DNA of 17,909 nt from contig JAJUHD010000031.1 in NCBI GenBank assembly GCA_029268085.1, forward strand, positions 1 to 17,909. The letters are read 5' to 3'. Made by a program: the position numbers and the translations under genes. Below the pieces are notes generated by a model, which was given only the letters and a program-made list of their open reading frames with translations, made no database searches and was not told the DNA's origin. Shown here in pieces: positions 14,208 through 17,909 of this stretch (position 1 is its first letter; every line of letters starts with the position of its first letter). This DNA comes from Bacillota bacterium (GTDB taxonomy: Bacteria; Bacillota; Clostridia; Oscillospirales; Oscillospiraceae).

Positions 14208-16706
14208 CTAGTCTGCTTGACCCGATTGCCGCATCAGATCGACAAAAATCTTTACGATTTCAGGATCAAACTGGGTGCCTGCGTTGCTTTGCAGCTCTTC
14301 CAGCGCGGCTTCCTTTAAAAGAGCTTTTCTGTATACGCGGTCTACGGTCATGGCGTCATAGGCATCGGCAACCGCCAGTATCCTTGACAGCAGCGGGATC
14401 TCTTCTCCGCGTTTACCGTACGGATAGCCGCTGCCATCCCATCTTTCGTGGTGAGTCAGGATAAGATCGGCAACGCTTTCAAGCTCGGGAGAGGACATCG
14501 CAATTTTATATCCGATTTCCGGATGCGTTTCCATTATGGTAATTTCTTCCTCGTTCAGTTTGTCCGGCTTATTCAGGATACGGTCGTCGATACCTACTTT
14601 TCCTAAATCGTGAAGCATAGAAAACAGGTGCAGATCATCCATCAATTTTTGAGAAAGCCCTATCTTTTCGCCTATCATCCTGCAGAACTTAGATATACGG
14701 GACGAATGGGCTTCTGTTTCATGGCTCCGGGCGTACATTGTCGCCATTATCGAGGAGAGCACGGCGTTGCGGTAGCTTTTCTGCTCAAATAGTTTACGCT
14801 TTCTTAAAAACTCCTCAGCCTCTTTTTCGGCCCTGTCAAGACTGCTGTCCGCACTTTCTTTTGTTCCGAAGCCAACCGAAAGGCTGATATGTTTTTCGTT
14901 GTTTGATAAGGAGTTATTAAATTTTTCGCAGGTATCTTTTATCAGAATAAGTATTTCATAAGCCTCGTCACGCCCCGTACACGGCAGTATAACGGTAAAA
15001 TCATCCCCGCCTGTTCTGCAAAGTGTATCACCGTCTCTTAAGCAGCTTTGTATTATCTTGGCGGTTTCTATTATAAGGCGGTCTCCCTCGCCATGTCCGA
15101 ACGCATCGTTAATCAGCCTTATACCGTTAATATCCGCCATGATTATAGATATCGGAACCAGACCGGAACCGTCGAGGCGTTTCTTTTCAGACTCGTAATA
15201 TCTCCGGTTATAGAGTCCGGTCATATAGTCGTGTTCGCTTATATACTGTATCTGATCCAGCCTTTTCTTCGACTCTGTAATGTCGATTATAATGCCTTCA
15301 AGAGCCGCTACGTCTCCGTCTTCTTTGAAAACGCCCTGCCCCGTCTCAAGAACCCACTTGTGTTCGCCTGCAGCTGTTATAATCTCATACTCGTGACGAA
15401 AAGTGCTCTTAAGCTTAATTGCGCGTTCCCACTCGAGCCATAGCAGTTCTCTGAATTCCGGCGCGATAATATCATTGTATGACAGCTCGTGATTGTTCAC
15501 CAGACTTTCCGGCTTATATCCGGTAAGCTCATAGCAGCCGTCGGATATAAACGTCATAGTCCATTGCCTGTCATACTTGCAGCGGTACGCCATGCCCGGA
15601 AGGTTTGAAAGGAGCATGCTTTTACTCCGTTCGCTCTCACGCAAGGCTTCTTCGGCAATTTTTTTGTCGTTGATATCCTGAGCGATACACAGATGATCCC
15701 CGCTTTTAGACCGGGTTCCGTCAATGTTTATTCTTGATACCAACAAATTTACCCATATGTATGATCCGTCCGGTCTGATATAGCGCTTTTCTGTTGTATA
15801 ATTGTCAATTTCCCGGGTCTTGAACCGCTCGAACAGCTCCAGATCACGCTTAACATCGTCAGGATGCGTTATTTCCATCCAGTTTATCGAAGAGAAGTCT
15901 TCCTTTGGCCTTGACAGTATTCGCGCAAATTCTGCGTTTATTCTTTGCTCAAATCTATAATTATTAGCAAAGGCTATCCCCACCGGGGCCTGTTCAAAAA
16001 CGGCCTTGAAGAGAGTCTCGTTTTCCCGCAGCTTTTCGCTTAGGGCATGTGTTTTTATGTTGTTCAAAAAGAATTGATAAAGTACGGTCAGCAGCAGTAT
16101 AAGGAAAAAGATGTTTGCTGCTGTCAGCAAGACCTGTTTGAATATTTTTGATTGCCAGTAAGCGGCGGGATAGTCGATGCCGAACATGGCAATGACTTTT
16201 CCTGTTAGGGGATCCTTGATTGGGGCAAGCGCGCTAATCCATGTCCCCCATCTGTCGGTAAGCGGAGCGGTCAGAACAGATTCTCCGGTATAGAACGGCA
16301 GCAAATCCTGCTCGGTGGCTTCATAGTATTCCTGCCCGGGAGGCGAGCAGCTTTCAGACTCGGGCGATTCGGAATCAGCCATGAAATATAGCCTGCCGTC
16401 TTTATATTTAAATAGATATGCATATCTGATTTCCGAATGGTGCTTTTTGAATTCCGACAAGTCGCGTTTTATTTCCAGATAAGCAGTGGAATTCACATCG
16501 GACGGATCTGCGTTTAGCGACATAAGCTGATCGGAGGATAAAAACGATGCCGCAGACTCTGCCAGACTTATTGCCTCTTGCTTTGCCTGCAAGGTGGTTT
16601 TATTCCAAGTATTATAAACATTGAGCGCGCCTACCGATATAGACAATACTACGGCAAGTAAAAATAACATTTTAGATAGACGCTGCTGTTTCATATTGCT
16701 TTCCAT
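14208..16706 (-). CDS. Membrane PAS-PAS-GGDEF-HD-GYP c-di-GMP signalling protein
   Basis: The 832-residue protein starts at the ATG at 16706, 8 nt after GGAGG. A membrane helix (about 12-30), an extracytoplasmic sensor of about 160 residues (Cache-like, ending GKVIAMFGIDYP) and a second helix (about 192-215) are followed by PAS/PAC at about 225-345 and 355-475. GGDEF lies at about 480-640 and HD-GYP at about 655-820. The GGDEF signature reads RTGGDDF (Glu to Asp at the fourth position) with an RDGD inhibitory site five residues upstream. The HD-GYP part is intact: HSSRI, MLHDLGKVGIDDRILNKP, ETHPEIG, HHERWDGSGYP and DAYDAMT. Phosphodiesterase activity is expected; cyclase activity is less sure. 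No convincing terminator was seen after it. Confidence 0.94.
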   Translation of the reverse strand: MESNMKQQRLSKMLFLLAVVLSISVGALNVYNTWNKTTLQAKQEAISLAESAASFLSSDQLMSLNADPSDVNSTAYLEIKRDLSEFKKHHSEIRYAYLFKYKDGRLYFMADSESPESESCSPPGQEYYEATEQDLLPFYTGESVLTAPLTDRWGTWISALAPIKDPLTGKVIAMFGIDYPAAYWQSKIFKQVLLTAANIFFLILLLTVLYQFFLNNIKTHALSEKLRENETLFKAVFEQAPVGIAFANNYRFEQRINAEFARILSRPKEDFSSINWMEITHPDDVKRDLELFERFKTREIDNYTTEKRYIRPDGSYIWVNLLVSRINIDGTRSKSGDHLCIAQDINDKKIAEEALRESERSKSMLLSNLPGMAYRCKYDRQWTMTFISDGCYELTGYKPESLVNNHELSYNDIIAPEFRELLWLEWERAIKLKSTFRHEYEIITAAGEHKWVLETGQGVFKEDGDVAALEGIIIDITESKKRLDQIQYISEHDYMTGLYNRRYYESEKKRLDGSGLVPISIIMADINGIRLINDAFGHGEGDRLIIETAKIIQSCLRDGDTLCRTGGDDFTVILPCTGRDEAYEILILIKDTCEKFNNSLSNNEKHISLSVGFGTKESADSSLDRAEKEAEEFLRKRKLFEQKSYRNAVLSSIMATMYARSHETEAHSSRISKFCRMIGEKIGLSQKLMDDLHLFSMLHDLGKVGIDDRILNKPDKLNEEEITIMETHPEIGYKIAMSSPELESVADLILTHHERWDGSGYPYGKRGEEIPLLSRILAVADAYDAMTVDRVYRKALLKEAALEELQSNAGTQFDPEIVKIFVDLMRQSGQAD

Positions 16707-16820
16707 AATGCCGGCCTCCGGGTTTCGTTAGTGACTCTTAGACAAAAAGCTCGTAGACGGCAAAGCTTACTGCTGTTATGAAAACAGTTTTTTCCAAAAC
16801 ACTTCATCCTAACGTTGTCA

Positions 16821-16848
16821 ACTATAATAATTATGTAAAATTTAACAA
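16821..16848 (-). promoter_or_regulatory. Sigma-A-like promoter of the HD-GYP gene
   Basis: On the minus strand TTGTTA (16848-16843), a 16-bp spacer and TATAGT (16826-16821) give a start near 16814. The untranslated leader would be about 108 nt long. I do not recognise a c-di-GMP riboswitch in it. Confidence 0.55.
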
Positions 16849-17138
16849 AAACAATAAAAATCACAGGTAAAATCTGTAATTTTATGTCTTTTCGGTATTT
16901 TTTAGCTCAAATTATATTATTACACGGGATAGAGCAATGTTCAATTGATAATTTGATAAATTGTGGGAGACAAAGAGGATCAGGCAAGCAGTGATATGGC
17001 GAATCAGGCGGGACTCCAGCAAAGGTGCCGGCAAAGGCGGAAATGCTGTTTAAGGGTACCTCAGGTCTTCATGAACTATAAAATCAAACTCTAAGAAAAT
17101 ATCGTCTTCGCCTGAGAGAACCCTTGCAAAACCTGAAA

Positions 17139-17191
17139 AATAATAGAAACCGTTCCGATGGCCAAAGATTTTCGGAACGGTTTCTATTATT
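17139..17191 (-). terminator. 20-bp perfect hairpin, probable minus-strand terminator
   Basis: Arms 17139-17158 and 17172-17191 are perfect reverse complements over 20 bp (core AAACCGTTCCGA) around a 13-nt loop. On the minus strand the stem runs into ATTATTTTTC, a T-rich end. On the plus strand the following bases are AAGTTTGAT, so it could also stop plus-strand transcription weakly. Confidence 0.7.
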
Positions 17192-17236
17192 AAGTTTGAT
17201 ATGTAAAGCACTCTTAAAAATCAGCCATTTAAACGT

Positions 17237-17266
17237 GCCCTGCCGTATGGACTCATACGGCAGGGC
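17237..17266 (-). other. 13-bp perfect hairpin with ribosome-site-like sequence upstream
   Basis: Arms GCCCTGCCGTATG (17237-17249) and CATACGGCAGGGC (17254-17266) leave a 4-nt loop. On the minus strand AAGGAGGAG precedes the stem, and an ATG lies in its left arm and loop edge, so the stem could block translation of the 11-codon frame. Confidence 0.6.
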
Positions 17267-17447
17267 AGCCTCCTCCTTATTCGGGTTCCCCATCCCATAA
17301 TAGCGGGCGTTGCTTGCGCCGCCTGATTATAATTTATTCGTCGTCCTTTGCGCCCAAAGGCGCTTTTTCGTGCTCCGCACAGCGCGTTATACGGGCGATT
17401 CCATATCCGTTTATAGTGTGTCTGGTTGATCCAAATATCGCATATTA

Positions 17448-17476
17448 AAGATAACATCCCCATACCCGGGTGTCAA
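17448..17476 (-). promoter_or_regulatory. Strong sigma-A-like promoter reading into the candidate RNA
   Basis: On the minus strand a perfect TTGACA (17476-17471), a 17-bp spacer and TATCTT (17453-17448). It is oriented away from the TetR gene end, and no protein gene lies downstream for over 700 bp. Confidence 0.65.
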
Positions 17477-17549
17477 TAAACATAAACGATCCAAAATAAT
17501 TTTCAGCGTTTTTGTGAAAACTCTATAACAAAATTACTATATAATACAC

Positions 17550-17573
17550 ATCTGGTACGTGGCATTACCAGAT
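17550..17573 (-). terminator. Weak hairpin after the TetR-family gene
   Basis: ATCTGGTA (17550-17557) and TACCAGAT (17566-17573) form 8-bp perfect arms around 8 nt, 21 bp after the TetR stop. The stem is short and no T-run follows, so it is a weak terminator candidate. Confidence 0.35.
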
Positions 17574-17594
17574 TCAGCGCAGTCAGTTAAGTCT

Positions 17595-17909
17595 TCATCG
17601 GAGGGATTTTTTCATGTCGTCCTGCAACAGGCTCAGCCCTCTGTTAGTTATCTGCTCAATAAAGGCAGCGATTTCTTCCGGACTTTCCTGCATTCCGTTT
17701 TGAGCCCAGGAAATGATTACCGCCGCGCATCCATGCGAGAAGAAGCTGTAAATTTTCTCGAGTGTCCCTATATCGGCATGGGGAGCGACCGTTTTCCATT
17801 CAGAAATACACTTATCATGCGCGACTAGCAAAACCCGGTTTAAAAAATCCTTATCCCCGTTTTCACTGAGAATCGCTTTGCAAATGGCTTCGTTCCGCTT
17901 GATATCAAC
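17595..17909 (-). CDS. TetR/AcrR-family transcriptional regulator, C-terminal part
   Basis: The minus-strand frame is open to the right edge and gives 104 residues ending MKKSLR. RNEAICKAILSENGDKDFL, then the helix FFSHGCAAVIISWAQNG and SPEEIAAFIEQIT, is the ligand-binding C-terminal domain pattern seen in TetR regulators of Firmicutes, including the DhaS-like group linked to dihydroxyacetone kinase. The N-terminal helix-turn-helix lies outside the window, so the call rests on the C-terminal pattern alone. A TTG at 17831 in the frame is internal and not the real start. The regulated genes are not visible. Confidence 0.8.
   Translation of the reverse strand, partial: VDIKRNEAICKAILSENGDKDFLNRVLLVAHDKCISEWKTVAPHADIGTLEKIYSFFSHGCAAVIISWAQNGMQESPEEIAAFIEQITNRGLSLLQDDMKKSLR

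Larger units (their letters stand above)
17136..17441 (-). ncRNA. Candidate structured RNA gene (unrecognised)
   Basis: A consensus-like minus-strand promoter predicts a start near 17441, and a 20-bp perfect hairpin with a T-rich end predicts termination near 17136, giving an RNA of about 305 nt. Inside it are several hairpins: GTGC-GGA-GCAC near 17372, GCGCC/GGCGC with a TTTG loop near 17356, GGCG/CGCC inside an ATAAT/ATTAT pairing near 17318, and a 13-bp hairpin at 17237-17266. A strong AAGGAGGAG sits before the last. An 11-codon frame (MSPYGRARLNG) starts inside that hairpin, so a leader peptide is possible. It matches no RNA family I can recall (not 6S, SRP, RNase P, tmRNA or T-box). Existence of the transcript is an inference. 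Confidence 0.4.
16707..17594. other. Gene-poor 888-bp intergenic region
   Basis: No convincing protein gene lies here. The left third is AT-rich and holds the HD-GYP promoter. Bases 16985-17130 include a stem pairing AAGGGT (17052-17057) with ACCCTT (17120-17125) and CTCAGG (17060-17065) with CCTGAG (17111-17116), plus a GCAAAGG direct repeat near 17022. Bases 17136-17476 hold the candidate RNA gene and its promoter. Bases 17477-17549 show nothing recognisable. A 28-34 residue frame from 16996 has no ribosome site. Confidence 0.6.

Noticed and set aside
16707..16820. c-di-GMP riboswitch in the leader of the HD-GYP gene
   Set aside because: The leader lacks the conserved GEMM blocks; only small hairpins were found.
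17084..17293. 69-codon minus-strand frame starting MGNPNKEEA
   Set aside because: It reads through the whole 20-bp terminator hairpin and has no recognisable domain or suitable ribosome site.
17281..17310. T-box-like antiterminator motif (GGGATGGGGAACCCG on the minus strand)
   Set aside because: It does not fit the GGUGGNACC bulge of T-box RNAs, and no aminoacyl-tRNA synthetase or amino-acid gene lies downstream.
17221..17463. 80-codon minus-strand frame in the candidate RNA region
   Set aside because: Its start lies upstream of the predicted -10 box, it has no family resemblance, and it runs through stable hairpins.
17540..17545. Perfect TATAAT on the plus strand
   Set aside because: No -35 at suitable distance (the nearest TTGTGA is 22 bp away) and no plus-strand gene follows.

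Overview
The window looks like chromosomal DNA from an anaerobic, spore-forming, motile Firmicute of the class Clostridia, perhaps Oscillospiraceae/Ruminococcaceae. Three things point there: a GlpP antiterminator with a glpA-type flavoprotein/flavoprotein/DUF1667 glycerol-3-phosphate oxidation module, a LysM-GH18 SleL/YaaH-type spore cortex enzyme, and Gram-positive signals (strong AGGAGG ribosome sites, TTG starts, sigma-A-like promoters with 16-17 bp spacers). The taxon is an inference from gene content. I found no rRNA, tRNA, IS element, integrase or CRISPR array.

Layout. (1) 1-1134, minus: 5' part of a LysM-LysM-GH18 spore hydrolase that runs off the left edge, with a candidate mother-cell sigma promoter. 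(2) 1192-1849, plus: glpP with its own promoter, divergent from the hydrolase. (3) 1886-2837: a long inverted repeat, a DUF134 DNA-binding protein, and a NifX-like protein whose Cys/His tail is made of 39-bp DNA repeats, closed by a terminator. (4) 2870-3201: a small TfoX-C-domain protein. (5) 3250-8420: the glycerol module. A promoter and a leader terminator (likely GlpP target) precede glpA-like, glpB-like and DUF1667 genes; glpK follows with its own promoter and operator-like palindrome, then a KTSC-domain gene and a terminator. (6) 8432-16848, minus: four separately promoted genes, namely a chemoreceptor, a membrane GAF-GGDEF-EAL protein, a DegV lipid-binding protein, and a membrane PAS-PAS-GGDEF-HD-GYP protein. 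(7) 16707-17594: a gene-poor stretch with a minus-strand promoter, hairpins and a 20-bp perfect hairpin, which together suggest a roughly 300-nt structured RNA. (8) 17595-17909, minus: C-terminal part of a TetR-family regulator running off the right edge.

How it fits together. GlpK makes glycerol-3-phosphate (G3P) and the flavoprotein/Fe-S trio oxidises it to dihydroxyacetone phosphate. GlpP senses G3P and should allow read-through of the leader terminator before the oxidation genes. No glycerol facilitator gene is in the window. The signalling block pairs c-di-GMP turnover (GGDEF, EAL, HD-GYP) with chemotaxis, consistent with motility control. Most of the window is ordinary. The least explained items are the DUF134 inverted repeat, the candidate RNA near 17.3 kb, and small departures from family consensus in GlpK, the EAL domain and one GGDEF domain.
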